Positions 7,898-16,424 of a stretch of 48,674 bases of DNA are shown piece by piece. The position numbers and the translations under genes are program-made. The stretch is from MED-G16 sp964467915. Its GTDB lineage: Bacteria > Bacteroidota > Bacteroidia > Cytophagales > MED-G16. The stretch lies in the NCBI GenBank assembly GCA_964467915.1, contig CAYXSW010000010.1:1-48674 (forward strand), written 5' to 3'. Position 1 is the first letter of the stretch. Every line of letters begins with the position of its first letter. The notes beneath the pieces are model-generated. The model searched no databases. It was not told the origin of the DNA and saw nothing but the letters and a program-made list of their open reading frames with translations.

Positions 7898-8140
7898 ATG
7901 AGAAGTACTTTTATAATAATTTATAAACTTTTAGGGTTTCTATTTTTATTTTTTTTATTGGGAACGTTATTTGTATTCATAGAGACTGTAGCTCTTGAAA
8001 ATAACACAAAATCATTTATAGACGAGTCGGGAATACTTCAGAATAGATATGAAAAAAGTTTAATTCCTATTTTCGCATCTTTACTTTTCTCATATTTAAT
8101 AGCATTCCAAATACCATGGTTTAAGAAAAAAGAAAGTTAA
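7898..8140 (+). CDS. Small two-pass membrane protein, 80 aa
   Basis: Hypothetical. Two strong hydrophobic segments (about residues 4-28 and 55-72) flank a short polar loop with SFIDESGILQNRYEKS; the tail is basic (WFKKKES). No recognised domain. Position directly after yhhQ on the same strand and a stop codon shared tail-to-tail with the converging methyltransferase (TTAA at 8137-8140) support it as a real gene. Confidence 0.62.
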   Translation: MRSTFIIIYKLLGFLFLFFLLGTLFVFIETVALENNTKSFIDESGILQNRYEKSLIPIFASLLFSYLIAFQIPWFKKKES

Positions 8141-8871
8141 TCATTCATAATCTTGTCTAATATTATCCCACTGGACACAGATACATTTAAAGACTCCGCT
8201 TCACCCTTTCCCCCAATAGAAATCCACCCATCAACATATTTTTTTAAATTATCTCTAATTCCATTCGATTCACTCCCAAATAAAATAATCCCTTCTTTAA
8301 TAGATCTTAGGTTTATGCTTTCTTTTGTTTGTGATGAAGTACCATAAATTTTTAATGAACTATTCTCAAAAACACTTGATAGATCTTCATAAAAAACATT
8401 GACTCTAGTAAAAGAACCCATACTAGATTGAATTGTTTTTGGATTATATAAATCAACTGTATTTTTTGAACAAATTATATCTTTAATTCCAAACCAGTCT
8501 GCATTTCTTATTATAGTTCCAAAGTTTCCAGGATCATTTATAGAATCTAAGGCTAATAATATCCCATTAATTTTAGAATTCGAATAAGTATTAGCCTTTG
8601 ATTTTACAACAGATAAACCAACCTTATTTTTTTTAAGATTACTTATTTTTTTAATTTCTTCTTCTTCTAGCTTAATAATATTTTCAGAGGGGAGATAAGA
8701 TTTGTTATCATTGAATGTTTTGCTTGAGACTACAGTAAATAAAATATCATATGATGAGCTATTAACTTCTATTATTCCTTTTAATCCCTCAACAACAAAA
8801 AGATTTAAACTTTCTCTGATCTTCTTATTCTTCAGTGATTTAATTAATTTAAGTTTGGACTTAGATAGCAT
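8137..8871 (-). CDS. TrmH/SpoU-family RNA 2'-O-methyltransferase
   Basis: S-adenosylmethionine-dependent SPOUT methyltransferase, probably acting on rRNA or tRNA ribose. The 244-aa protein has an N-terminal substrate-binding domain (about 1-95) and the SpoU catalytic domain with its three motifs: NDPGNFGTIIRNADWFG, ILFGSESNGI, and ESLNVSVSSGIILDKI, which form the knotted cofactor site. RlmB-like by layout, but the target base cannot be told. It is a single-gene unit: it converges on the 80-aa gene by a 4-base overlap and diverges from the PAP2 gene with 30 bases between starts. Confidence 0.9.
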   Translation of the reverse strand: MLSKSKLKLIKSLKNKKIRESLNLFVVEGLKGIIEVNSSSYDILFTVVSSKTFNDNKSYLPSENIIKLEEEEIKKISNLKKNKVGLSVVKSKANTYSNSKINGILLALDSINDPGNFGTIIRNADWFGIKDIICSKNTVDLYNPKTIQSSMGSFTRVNVFYEDLSSVFENSSLKIYGTSSQTKESINLRSIKEGIILFGSESNGIRDNLKKYVDGWISIGGKGEAESLNVSVSSGIILDKIMND

Positions 8872-8901
8872 AATCTTGAATTTAAAATAAATTTAGTCAT
8901 A

Positions 8902-9441
8902 TTGTTTGAATACATTAAAGCTTTAGATAGAGAGATAACAATTTTTATAAATAATTTGTCCAACGAATATCTTGACATCATAATGATGACTCTAAGTAAT
9001 AAGTTTGTATGGATACCTCTTTACTTATTCTTAATAATTTGGCTTTGGCATTTTAATGATAAGATTTTTGTTAGAAATTTAATCTTATGTATTTCAGCTG
9101 TTCTTATTTCAGACTTTATAACAAGTTCTGTGATGAAACCTTTCTTTGAAAGACTTAGGCCTTGTAATGATATAAACTTATCAGAATTTATAAATGTTGT
9201 ATCCGGGTGTGGAAAAAAATTTAGTTTTGCATCTTCACATGCATCGACGACATTTTCACTGGCAACTATATTCTATTTGATATCAGATAAAAAAATTAAA
9301 TATCTTTTTTTATGGAGTTTAATGATTGGTTATAGTAGAATATATCTGGGAGTTCACTTTTTTATGGATGTTTTATTTGGTTTATTAGTTGGTTTATTAA
9401 CATCAATAATTATTTATCGTATATCTAAAAAAATCCATTGA
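8902..9441 (+). CDS. PAP2-family phosphatase (undecaprenyl-diphosphatase-like)
   Basis: Integral membrane phosphatase probably acting on lipid phosphates such as undecaprenyl diphosphate. The 179-aa product shows the three PAP2 motifs: MKPFFERLRP (K-x6-RP), SSHAS (variant of PSGH; the Pro and Gly positions are changed but the His is kept) and SRIYLGVHFFMD (SR-x5-H-x3-D), with about five hydrophobic segments. The reading frame begins with TTG at 8902; the next in-frame ATG is about 27 residues in and would remove the conserved amphipathic start, so TTG is preferred. Its stop overlaps the TTG region of the Sco1-like gene. Confidence 0.87.
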   Translation: MFEYIKALDREITIFINNLSNEYLDIIMMTLSNKFVWIPLYLFLIIWLWHFNDKIFVRNLILCISAVLISDFITSSVMKPFFERLRPCNDINLSEFINVVSGCGKKFSFASSHASTTFSLATIFYLISDKKIKYLFLWSLMIGYSRIYLGVHFFMDVLFGLLVGLLTSIIIYRISKKIH

Positions 9442-9443
9442 TT

Positions 9444-10076
9444 TTGAAAAACTATATATTATTAATCTTAATCTTATCAATAACCTCTTGCACAAATGAA
9501 ATTAAGAAATTACCAGTTTATGGAAGGAAAGAAATAACTGAAAAAGTAATAAATGGTCAAGTTTATATAGATACACTAGATCATACAGTTAAAAATTTTT
9601 CTTTTTATAATCAAGATAGTGTTGAAGTTACCAACGAAACATTTAATAATTCAATTTATGTTGCAGACTTTTTTTTCACAACATGTCCAACAATCTGTCC
9701 AATTATGAAAAATAATTTGCTTCTAGTTTATAATGAATTTTCAGAAAATAAAAATGTAAAATATCTTTCTCATACTATAAACCCAGAATACGATAACACC
9801 AAAATGCTAAAAAAATATGCTCAAAGATTGGGTGTAAGTTCAGATAGATGGCACTTTGTTACTGGAGAAATTGAGGATATTTACAAAATCGCTGAAGATA
9901 GTTATATGGTAAGTGCAGTAGAAGATGAAAAAGAACCCGGAGGGTTTTTACATAGTGGCACATTTCTACTTATAGATTCAAATAAAAATATTAGAGGAAT
10001 TTATGATGGAACAAGTGAATTAGAAATGTCTAGACTGATAAGTGATATTAAGATATTATTAAAATCTATTTCTTAA
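9444..10076 (+). CDS. Sco1/SenC-family lipoprotein (copper chaperone, thioredoxin fold)
   Basis: Likely copper delivery or thiol reductase for cytochrome c oxidase assembly on the outer face of the inner membrane. Counting from TTG 9444: lipobox ending at Cys16 (SITSC), the copper/thiol pair in TTCPTICP (C81 and C85) and a His in GFLHSGTF further on, which together are the three Cu ligands of the family. Both candidate starts are TTG (9438, overlapping the PAP2 stop, and 9444, which gives a compact MKN start); I prefer 9444. No oxidase subunit is nearby. The stop overlaps riboflavin synthase by 11 bases tail-to-tail. Confidence 0.9.
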   Translation: MKNYILLILILSITSCTNEIKKLPVYGRKEITEKVINGQVYIDTLDHTVKNFSFYNQDSVEVTNETFNNSIYVADFFFTTCPTICPIMKNNLLLVYNEFSENKNVKYLSHTINPEYDNTKMLKKYAQRLGVSSDRWHFVTGEIEDIYKIAEDSYMVSAVEDEKEPGGFLHSGTFLLIDSNKNIRGIYDGTSELEMSRLISDIKILLKSIS

Positions 10077-10650
10077 GAATATTATTTATATACTTTCCTA
10101 AAATATCAAATTCTATATTTACCAAATCACCAACATTAATTAAGTTGAAATTAGTAAACTCAAATGTATGAGGAATTATTGCAACTGCAAACTGATCTTC
10201 TTTAATATTAAAACATGTTAAACTAACTCCATTTACACATATACTTCCTTTTTCAATAATATAATTTGAAAAATTATTAGATATTTTAAAAGTATACAGC
10301 CAGCTGTTAGATTGATCTACTATGTTAATACATTTTGCAGTATCATCAACGTGACCTTGTACAATATGACCATCCAGCCTTCCATTAGCCATCATACTTC
10401 TCTCTAAATTTATAAGAGAACCTACCTCTACTTTTGAAAAGTTAGACTTTTTTAGTGTTTCATCTATTAAGGTTACCTTGTGAGATTCGTTATTATGTTC
10501 CGTTACTGTTAAGCATACACCATTGTGACTAACACTTTCATCAACTCTAAGCTTACCACTAATAGGACTTAAAATTTCCATATCAATATTCTTCTTATTT
10601 TGAACTATTGATTTAATTTCTCCTACAGATTCAATTATTCCAGTAAACAT
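10066..10650 (-). CDS. ribE: Riboflavin synthase, alpha subunit
   Basis: Dismutates two 6,7-dimethyl-8-ribityllumazines to riboflavin plus a pyrimidinedione. The 194-aa protein has the invariant MFTGIIE start and two tandem lumazine-binding barrels; each carries the expected motif (SHNGVCLTV in the first half, CVNGVSLTC in the second). GHIVQGHVD marks the domain junction. Length is normal. It is transcribed away from the thioesterase gene, with back-to-back promoter boxes between them, and converges on the Sco1-like gene. Confidence 0.96.
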   Translation of the reverse strand: MFTGIIESVGEIKSIVQNKKNIDMEILSPISGKLRVDESVSHNGVCLTVTEHNNESHKVTLIDETLKKSNFSKVEVGSLINLERSMMANGRLDGHIVQGHVDDTAKCINIVDQSNSWLYTFKISNNFSNYIIEKGSICVNGVSLTCFNIKEDQFAVAIIPHTFEFTNFNLINVGDLVNIEFDILGKYINNILKK

Positions 10651-10672
10651 TCCTCAATATAATATTACTTTG

Positions 10673-10680
10673 CAAAAGTA
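10673..10680 (-). promoter_or_regulatory. ribE: Putative -7 promoter box of ribE
   Basis: Minus-strand TACTTTTG followed by CAAAG matches TAnnTTTG; it is 22 bases before the ribE ATG and 5 bases from the divergent box at 10686-10693. Confidence 0.45.
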
Positions 10681-10685
10681 AAAGT

Positions 10686-10693
10686 TAAATTTG
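10686..10693 (+). promoter_or_regulatory. Putative -7 promoter box of the thioesterase gene
   Basis: TAAATTTG followed by TC matches TAnnTTTG, 17 bases before the ATG at 10711. A TTTG at 10669-10672 is only 13 bases upstream, too close for a standard -33 element. Confidence 0.4.
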
Positions 10694-10710
10694 TCAGATA
10701 AAATAAATTG

Positions 10711-11226
10711 ATGAAAGATAAAAAAATTGCTTGCGAAAAAACTAAAATTAGTATAAGTGAGATGGTTCTTCCAAACCACACAAATAATCTTAATACTTTA
10801 TTTGGTGGCAAATTGATGTATTGGATGGACATGGCAGCTGCTATATGTACACATCAAAATACTAAAAAGATTGCAATAACTGCATCAGTTGATAATATTA
10901 CATTTAAGGCTCCAATCTATAAGGGAGACATAGTAACTATAAATGCTTTTATTACAAGAGTATTTAAAACTTCTATGGAAGTATATATTGAAGTCCTCAC
11001 CCAGAATACTAAGAAAAAAACTTCAATAATTAGTAACAATGCATTTTTTACTTTTGTAACATTAGATGATAAAGGTAAGCCTGTAAAGTCAATTGAGGTA
11101 ACTCCAAATTCTGAAGAAGAAAAAAAATTATACGATGGTGCGCTTAGGAGAAGACAATTAAGATTAATTCTAGCAGGAAAAATGAAACCAGAGGAAGCAG
11201 ATGAATTAAAATCTATCTTCAATTAA
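10711..11226 (+). CDS. Hotdog-fold acyl-CoA thioesterase
   Basis: Hydrolyses acyl-CoA esters. The 171-aa product has a single hotdog domain with the YciA/BACH-type signature NTLFGGKLMYWMDMAAAI (Asn and Asp of the active-site helix) followed by ASVDNITFKAPIYKGDIV. After the domain there is a polar C-terminal stretch (about 120-171) with charged helices. The reading frame has a TTG immediately before (10708), but ATG 10711 is the natural start. Chain-length preference is unknown. Converges on the TlpA-like gene with an 8-base overlap. Confidence 0.92.
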   Translation: MKDKKIACEKTKISISEMVLPNHTNNLNTLFGGKLMYWMDMAAAICTHQNTKKIAITASVDNITFKAPIYKGDIVTINAFITRVFKTSMEVYIEVLTQNTKKKTSIISNNAFFTFVTLDDKGKPVKSIEVTPNSEEEKKLYDGALRRRQLRLILAGKMKPEEADELKSIFN

Positions 11227-12334
11227 ATACCTCTTGGAGCTTACTAAATAAATTAACACCTCTTAGCTGAGTATCTTTAGCAATAATTTGGCCATTAGGG
11301 TCTAATAGAAATGCACTTGGTATTTTATTTATATTATATAACTGAGCAGCCTCGGACTGATAATATCTTAGGTCTGAAACATTAATCCAAGGCAACATGT
11401 CTTGTTTAATACCTCTTACCCAGTCTTTTCTACTCCTGTCTAATGAAACTTGAAAAACTTCAAATCCTCTATCTTTAAATATTTCATAATTTTTTAAAAT
11501 ATTTGGATTTTCTTCTCTACATGGTCTACACCAAGCAGCCCAGAAATCTAATAGAACATATTTACCTCTGAATGAAGAAAGTGATACTGGGTTACCTGTA
11601 GTATCATTTAATATAATTTCAGGAGCTATACTGCCTACTGAGACAGCCTTTAATTTAATCAAATCTGATTCAAATTTTTTGAAATATGAATTAGACTGAA
11701 ATTCAGGAAGATACCTTTCATATATTTTTTCCCAAAAAGAAATATTTTCACCTATTGGTAAATAACCTGCAGTTACTAAAACTGCTAATGATTTATTTGC
11801 ATCATTTAAATAATTTTTCAATGATAATTCAAATTGATTTCTTTTAAATGAAACCTCCTCTCTTATACTGTTTATTTTTTGGATGTCTTTTTCATTATTA
11901 GCATCAATAAATGCCATATTTAATTCTCTTATCTCCGACCTGTAGCTTGAAATCCTATCACCAATACCAATTAATATATCAGTATCAGGGGAATCTAAAA
12001 TTTTAGTTATAAAACTAGAATTGTTATCATCTATCAATATCTCAATATCACTATCTTTTAAAATCACATCAACACTTCTTTTTCCTAAGATATCAATTCT
12101 ATATAAAGCTGACTCATCATTATAGACATCAAATAAAATTTTATTATCAATGAAATTTCCTGATTTAATTAATTCAATTGAATAATCTGAATTAACTTTC
12201 TGAAGTCTTACTTCTCCTGCGTTATCACCACCATTAATTTTAATAGATATATTTAATTCTTTCTTCGAAGAATCAGAGGAATCACAAGAGTAAAGGAAAA
12301 CAAGAAAAAATATTTGAAATAAATTCTTAATCAT
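11219..12334 (-). CDS. TlpA-like thioredoxin lipoprotein with DUF4369-type N-terminus
   Basis: Periplasmic or outer-membrane-attached thiol:disulfide oxidoreductase of the type common in Bacteroidota. The 371-aa protein begins with a lipoprotein signal (FLYSC, then Asp/Ser-rich linker), an N-terminal beta-rich region (about 25-115) resembling DUF4369, a helical middle, and a thioredoxin domain (about 235-371) with DFWAAWCRPCREE; the redox pair is C269 and C272. The cis-Pro segment KIPSAFLLDP follows. Single-gene unit, converging on the thioesterase gene; it starts 64 bases from the alaS stop on the same strand. Confidence 0.9.
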   Translation of the reverse strand: MIKNLFQIFFLVFLYSCDSSDSSKKELNISIKINGGDNAGEVRLQKVNSDYSIELIKSGNFIDNKILFDVYNDESALYRIDILGKRSVDVILKDSDIEILIDDNNSSFITKILDSPDTDILIGIGDRISSYRSEIRELNMAFIDANNEKDIQKINSIREEVSFKRNQFELSLKNYLNDANKSLAVLVTAGYLPIGENISFWEKIYERYLPEFQSNSYFKKFESDLIKLKAVSVGSIAPEIILNDTTGNPVSLSSFRGKYVLLDFWAAWCRPCREENPNILKNYEIFKDRGFEVFQVSLDRSRKDWVRGIKQDMLPWINVSDLRYYQSEAAQLYNINKIPSAFLLDPNGQIIAKDTQLRGVNLFSKLQEVFN

Positions 12335-12398
12335 GATTATATTTTTACAAATAAAAGTATAGCATTCCTTTTCTAATAATAGGAAACGTTAAATTGTA

Positions 12399-15032
12399 TT
12401 AATTGTTTAAAACTTTATTGAAATAAGACTCACCTTCAACTAAAACAGTTTTCAAACCTTCTATTTTCTTCCCTCCAGCTGTTGATAAGAACTCCTGACC
12501 TCCTCCGGACCCTTCAATATGTTTTGACAAATCTTTAATTATAACCCTAGCATCAAGTGTAAGATCTTTTATAAGAGATTTAGAAATTAAAAGTAAAATA
12601 GACGGCTTTTGATTGAATTTAGTAGTAGCTAGAAATACAATGTTTCCATATTCTTTGTCAAATTCAAAGCCAATTTGTTTAATAAAATCTACTTTCTCAT
12701 CTTCGAAATGATGTGTTATTAAATTTGAGTCATTAACTAACTTAATTTTCTTCTTAATTTCATCTTTAATAGAGTTTTTCCTGAAAATATCAAATTTGTT
12801 AATCTGAGATTCTAAAATTTTATTTTTATTTAGTAAACCACTAACAGATTCAACCAAGTTATTAGATTTTAAAATTTCTTTCAAACTATTTAAATCTTTA
12901 GACTGCTTATCGGAAAATGATTTTAGTTCTCTTGAAGTTAAAGCTTCAATTCTTCTTATTCCAGAAGAGATTGACCCCTCTGAAATTATCTTGAAAAGTC
13001 CTATTTCAGAAGTATTTGAGACATGGGTGCCCCCACATAACTCTGTTGAAAACTTCTTACCAATTATAATTACTCTTACCTTATCTCCATATTTTTCACC
13101 AAATAAGGCCATTGCCCCCATTTTTTTTGCTTTATCTATCGATAGATCATTTAAAACTTCAACTTCTATGCTTTCAAATATTTTGTCATTAACTATATCA
13201 CTTATTTTTTTTAGATCATCGTCAGAAATTTTTGTAAAATGAGAAAAATCAAATCTTAAAATTTTATCATTTACAAGTGACCCTTTCTGAACTACATGAT
13301 CTCCTAGTACCTCTCTTAATGCTGAATGAAGTAGATGAGTTGCCGAATGGTTTTTTGATATTAATCTTCTTCTAAAAGAATTGACAGAAAGTTCAAATTC
13401 AGAATTTAAATTAGTTGGCATTCTTTCAACTTGATGAATAATCAAGTCATTTTCTTTAAAAGTATTTTCAATTTTTATTTTTTCATCGTCAGAAATTATG
13501 TGACCAACATCTCCAACTTGACCTCCTGACTCAGCATAAAAAGGAGTGACAGAAAAAACCACTTGAAACTTCTTAGCATTTCCAGAATTAATCTCTCTGT
13601 ACTTTACTATTTTAGAGTTAAGAGTAAGTTTTTCATAACCATGAAACTCAGATTCCAGATTATCATTTACAATTTCCCAATCTTCTGTAGATATAGCAGA
13701 GCTTTTTCTTGACCTATCTCTTTGTTCTTCAAGAAAAACATGAAATGATTTTTTATCAATTTTAAGGTTATTTTCTCTTGCTATAAGTTCAGTTAAATCA
13801 TAGGGGAATCCATAAGTATCATACAACTCAAATACCACTTCGCCAGGTATAATTTTATTTTTATCATCCAATTTTTCTCTTATTTCATTAATCTTTTTTA
13901 AACCATTGTCTAATGTTTTTAAAAATGTCTTTTCCTCTTCTAAAATTACATTTAAAATGAAACTCTCTTGGCTTTGCAAATTAGAAAAAACATCCTTGTA
14001 CTCTTCTATAACAGACTTAGCTAACTTATGAAGAAAAGGAGACTTAATTTCTAAAGATGAAAAACCATACCTAACAGCTCTTCTTAAAATTCTTCTTATA
14101 ACATATCCTGATTTATTATTAGATGGAATCGCACCATCTGAAATAGTAAAAACTATTGCTCTTATATGATCAGATATTACTCTAAACGCGATATCATGCT
14201 TTTCATTCTGCCCATATTTTAAATTTGATAATTCACAAATTGAATTAATTATTGATTTAAATAAGTCAGTATCATATGTTGAATTAAGACCTTTTATTGC
14301 CATTGATAGTCTTTCTAACCCCATTCCAGTATCAACGTGTTTATTAGGAAGAGATGCTAAAGAACCATTACTTTTTCTATTAAACTCTATAAATACTAGA
14401 TTCCATATCTCAATAACTTCTGGGTGGTCTTTGTTAATTAACTTATGAGTTGGCAATTTTTTAATTTCCTTCTCACTTCTAAGATCAACATGAATTTCTG
14501 AACAAGGACCACAAGGTCCTGTTTCTCCCATTTCCCAGAAGTTATCATTTTTAGATCCATCAATTATTTTATCCCTATCTACTATTTCATTCCAAATTTC
14601 AACAGCTTCAATATCTTTTTCTAGTTTTTCCTTTTTATCACCACCAAATACAGTAACATATAGTCTTTTTTTATCAAGCTTATAATGATTTACTAATAAA
14701 TCCCAGGACCAATGAATAGCATCTTTCTTGAAATAATCTCCAAAAGACCAATTCCCTAACATTTCAAACATTGTATGATGATATTTATCAATACCTACTT
14801 CTTCTAAATCATTATGTTTTCCACTTACTCTTAAACACTTCTGAGTATTAGCAATTCTTTTATTTTTTGCGATTTCATCACCTAAGAAAACATTCTTAAA
14901 TTGATTCATTCCTGCGTTTGTGAACATTAAGGTAGGATCGTCTTTTAGAGTGATGGGAGCTGATTCTATTATTTTGTGATCCTTACTTTTAAAATAATCA
15001 AAAAATATATTTCGTATTTTTTTAGCGTTCAT
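12399..15032 (-). CDS. alaS: Alanyl-tRNA synthetase
   Basis: Charges tRNA-Ala. At 877 aa it is full length: class II catalytic core (about 1-400, beginning RNIFFDYFKSKDH and including ANTQKCLR and the ETGPCGPCSEIH segment), editing domain with the zinc/catalytic motifs HSATH (H562, H566) and CGGTH (666-670), a short coiled linker and the C-Ala domain ending in GSGGGQEFLSTAGG. All editing residues are kept. It is transcribed divergently from the M23 peptidase gene, an arrangement I recall as common in Flavobacteriia (alaS, M23, MerR). Confidence 0.97.
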   Translation of the reverse strand: MNAKKIRNIFFDYFKSKDHKIIESAPITLKDDPTLMFTNAGMNQFKNVFLGDEIAKNKRIANTQKCLRVSGKHNDLEEVGIDKYHHTMFEMLGNWSFGDYFKKDAIHWSWDLLVNHYKLDKKRLYVTVFGGDKKEKLEKDIEAVEIWNEIVDRDKIIDGSKNDNFWEMGETGPCGPCSEIHVDLRSEKEIKKLPTHKLINKDHPEVIEIWNLVFIEFNRKSNGSLASLPNKHVDTGMGLERLSMAIKGLNSTYDTDLFKSIINSICELSNLKYGQNEKHDIAFRVISDHIRAIVFTISDGAIPSNNKSGYVIRRILRRAVRYGFSSLEIKSPFLHKLAKSVIEEYKDVFSNLQSQESFILNVILEEEKTFLKTLDNGLKKINEIREKLDDKNKIIPGEVVFELYDTYGFPYDLTELIARENNLKIDKKSFHVFLEEQRDRSRKSSAISTEDWEIVNDNLESEFHGYEKLTLNSKIVKYREINSGNAKKFQVVFSVTPFYAESGGQVGDVGHIISDDEKIKIENTFKENDLIIHQVERMPTNLNSEFELSVNSFRRRLISKNHSATHLLHSALREVLGDHVVQKGSLVNDKILRFDFSHFTKISDDDLKKISDIVNDKIFESIEVEVLNDLSIDKAKKMGAMALFGEKYGDKVRVIIIGKKFSTELCGGTHVSNTSEIGLFKIISEGSISSGIRRIEALTSRELKSFSDKQSKDLNSLKEILKSNNLVESVSGLLNKNKILESQINKFDIFRKNSIKDEIKKKIKLVNDSNLITHHFEDEKVDFIKQIGFEFDKEYGNIVFLATTKFNQKPSILLLISKSLIKDLTLDARVIIKDLSKHIEGSGGGQEFLSTAGGKKIEGLKTVLVEGESYFNKVLNN

Positions 15033-15057
15033 TTAAACTTAAGTCAATGAATATTTT

Positions 15058-15065
15058 TATTTTTG
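15058..15065 (+). promoter_or_regulatory. Putative -7 promoter box of the M23 peptidase gene
   Basis: TATTTTTG followed by CAT matches TAnnTTTG, 38 bases before the ATG at 15104. It lies downstream (in the alaS direction) of the alaS box at 15078-15085, so the two promoters point toward and across each other. Confidence 0.42.
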
Positions 15066-15077
15066 CATAACTATTTA

Positions 15078-15085
15078 CAAAATTA
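15078..15085 (-). promoter_or_regulatory. alaS: Putative -7 promoter box of alaS
   Basis: Minus-strand TAATTTTG matches TAnnTTTG, 45 bases before the alaS ATG at 15032. Transcription from it would run through the M23 box at 15058-15065. Confidence 0.42.
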
Positions 15086-15103
15086 TGCTATTTTAATCTA
15101 ATT

Positions 15104-16090
15104 ATGAGCAAACATAAATATTATTATAATCCTGAAACGTGCAGGTACGAAAAAATTGAAAAAACTAAAAAAGATATTTTTTTAAGGTTTTTTATTTACT
15201 CTTTGACAGTATTATTATCGAGTTTTATTCTATTAAATATATATGATACTTATTTTGAGTCTCCAAAAATAGTAACGCTAAAAAAAGAGAACCAGGAACT
15301 TCAGACTCATTTTGAAATACTAAATAAAGAAGTAAACATTGCTTACAAAATGTTAGATAACCTAGAAGAAAGAGATGATAATGTTTATAGAATTATTTTT
15401 GAAGCAGAACCAATACCACCGACTATAAGGCAAGCAGGAATTGGAGGGATAAACAGATACAAGGAGTTAATTGATGGCAATTTAGAAAGAGAAGATTTAA
15501 TAATCGATAACTATGCAAGAATTGATGAATTAAAAAGAAAACTTTATATACAGACAAAATCTTACGATGAACTTCTTGATATGGCAAATAATAAAGAAGA
15601 GTTAGTTGCAGCAATACCTGCAATTCAACCTGTATCTAATAAAGACTTAAAGAGAGTATCATCTGGTTTTGGCTATAGAATAGATCCTTTTCTAAAAGTT
15701 AAAAGATTGCACTTAGGTCAAGATTTCTCTGTAAAAAAAGGCACACCAATTTATGCAACAGCTGATGGGAGGGTAAGTATCTTAAAGTCATCATATATTG
15801 GATTAGGAAAATATATTTACTTAGATCACGGAAATGGTTACAAAACAGTTTATGGTCACTTAGATAAATTTAATGTTAAAAAAGGTCAGAAAATAAAAAG
15901 AGGTGAATTAATAGCCTATAGTGGCAATACAGGGAGATCAACAGCACCGCATTTACACTATGAAGTTCACAAAAATGGAAAAAAAATAAATCCAATAAAC
16001 TTCTTTTTTAATGATTTAACTCCAAATGAATATGAAGAAGTAATTAGATTAGCTTCTATTGAAAATCAGGCACTAGGCTCTACTTTTTAA
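15104..16090 (+). CDS. M23-family (LytM) peptidoglycan endopeptidase, membrane anchored
   Basis: Probable cell-wall hydrolase or hydrolase activator. The 328-aa protein has a cytoplasmic start, one transmembrane helix (about 24-46), a coiled-coil region (about 55-85) and a C-terminal LytM domain with both zinc motifs: HLGQD (H203, D207) and HLHYE (H283, H285). All four metal/catalytic positions are therefore present, so it should be active rather than a degenerate activator. The MerR-type gene follows after 4 bases, suggesting one transcript. Confidence 0.93.
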   Translation: MSKHKYYYNPETCRYEKIEKTKKDIFLRFFIYSLTVLLSSFILLNIYDTYFESPKIVTLKKENQELQTHFEILNKEVNIAYKMLDNLEERDDNVYRIIFEAEPIPPTIRQAGIGGINRYKELIDGNLEREDLIIDNYARIDELKRKLYIQTKSYDELLDMANNKEELVAAIPAIQPVSNKDLKRVSSGFGYRIDPFLKVKRLHLGQDFSVKKGTPIYATADGRVSILKSSYIGLGKYIYLDHGNGYKTVYGHLDKFNVKKGQKIKRGELIAYSGNTGRSTAPHLHYEVHKNGKKINPINFFFNDLTPNEYEEVIRLASIENQALGSTF

Positions 16091-16094
16091 TGTT

Positions 16095-16424
16095 ATGCCT
16101 TATAAAGAAAAAGAAATTAAAAAAAAATACTATTCAATAGGTGAAGTATCAGATCAACTAAATTTAAATGCTTCTTTAATTAGATATTGGGAATCAGAAT
16201 TTGATGTTTTAAGTCCTAAAAAAAATAAAAAAGGATTAAGAAAATATAAATTAAAAGATATTGAGACTTTAAAAAAAATACATTCATTATTGAAAGATGA
16301 CGGTTTCACTATTGAAGGAGCAAAAAAACATTTTAAATCAAAAGTATTAAATGAGGAAAGTAAAATAATATCTGAACTTGAAATTATAAAGAAAAAATTA
16401 ATTGCACTTAAAAATAAAATTTAA
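16095..16424 (+). CDS. MerR-family transcriptional regulator
   Basis: Small DNA-binding regulator, 109 aa. The winged helix-turn-helix is clear: KKYYSIGEVSDQLNLNASLIRYWESEFDVL-type sequence at residues about 9-40, then KYKLKDIETLKKIHSLLKDDGFTIEGAKKHFK. A short C-terminal helix (about 80-109) would make the dimer coiled coil. It has no effector-binding domain and no cysteine cluster, so an inducer cannot be guessed. It is joined to the M23 gene and shares a TTAA stop overlap with the converging isomerase gene. Confidence 0.92.
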   Translation: MPYKEKEIKKKYYSIGEVSDQLNLNASLIRYWESEFDVLSPKKNKKGLRKYKLKDIETLKKIHSLLKDDGFTIEGAKKHFKSKVLNEESKIISELEIIKKKLIALKNKI

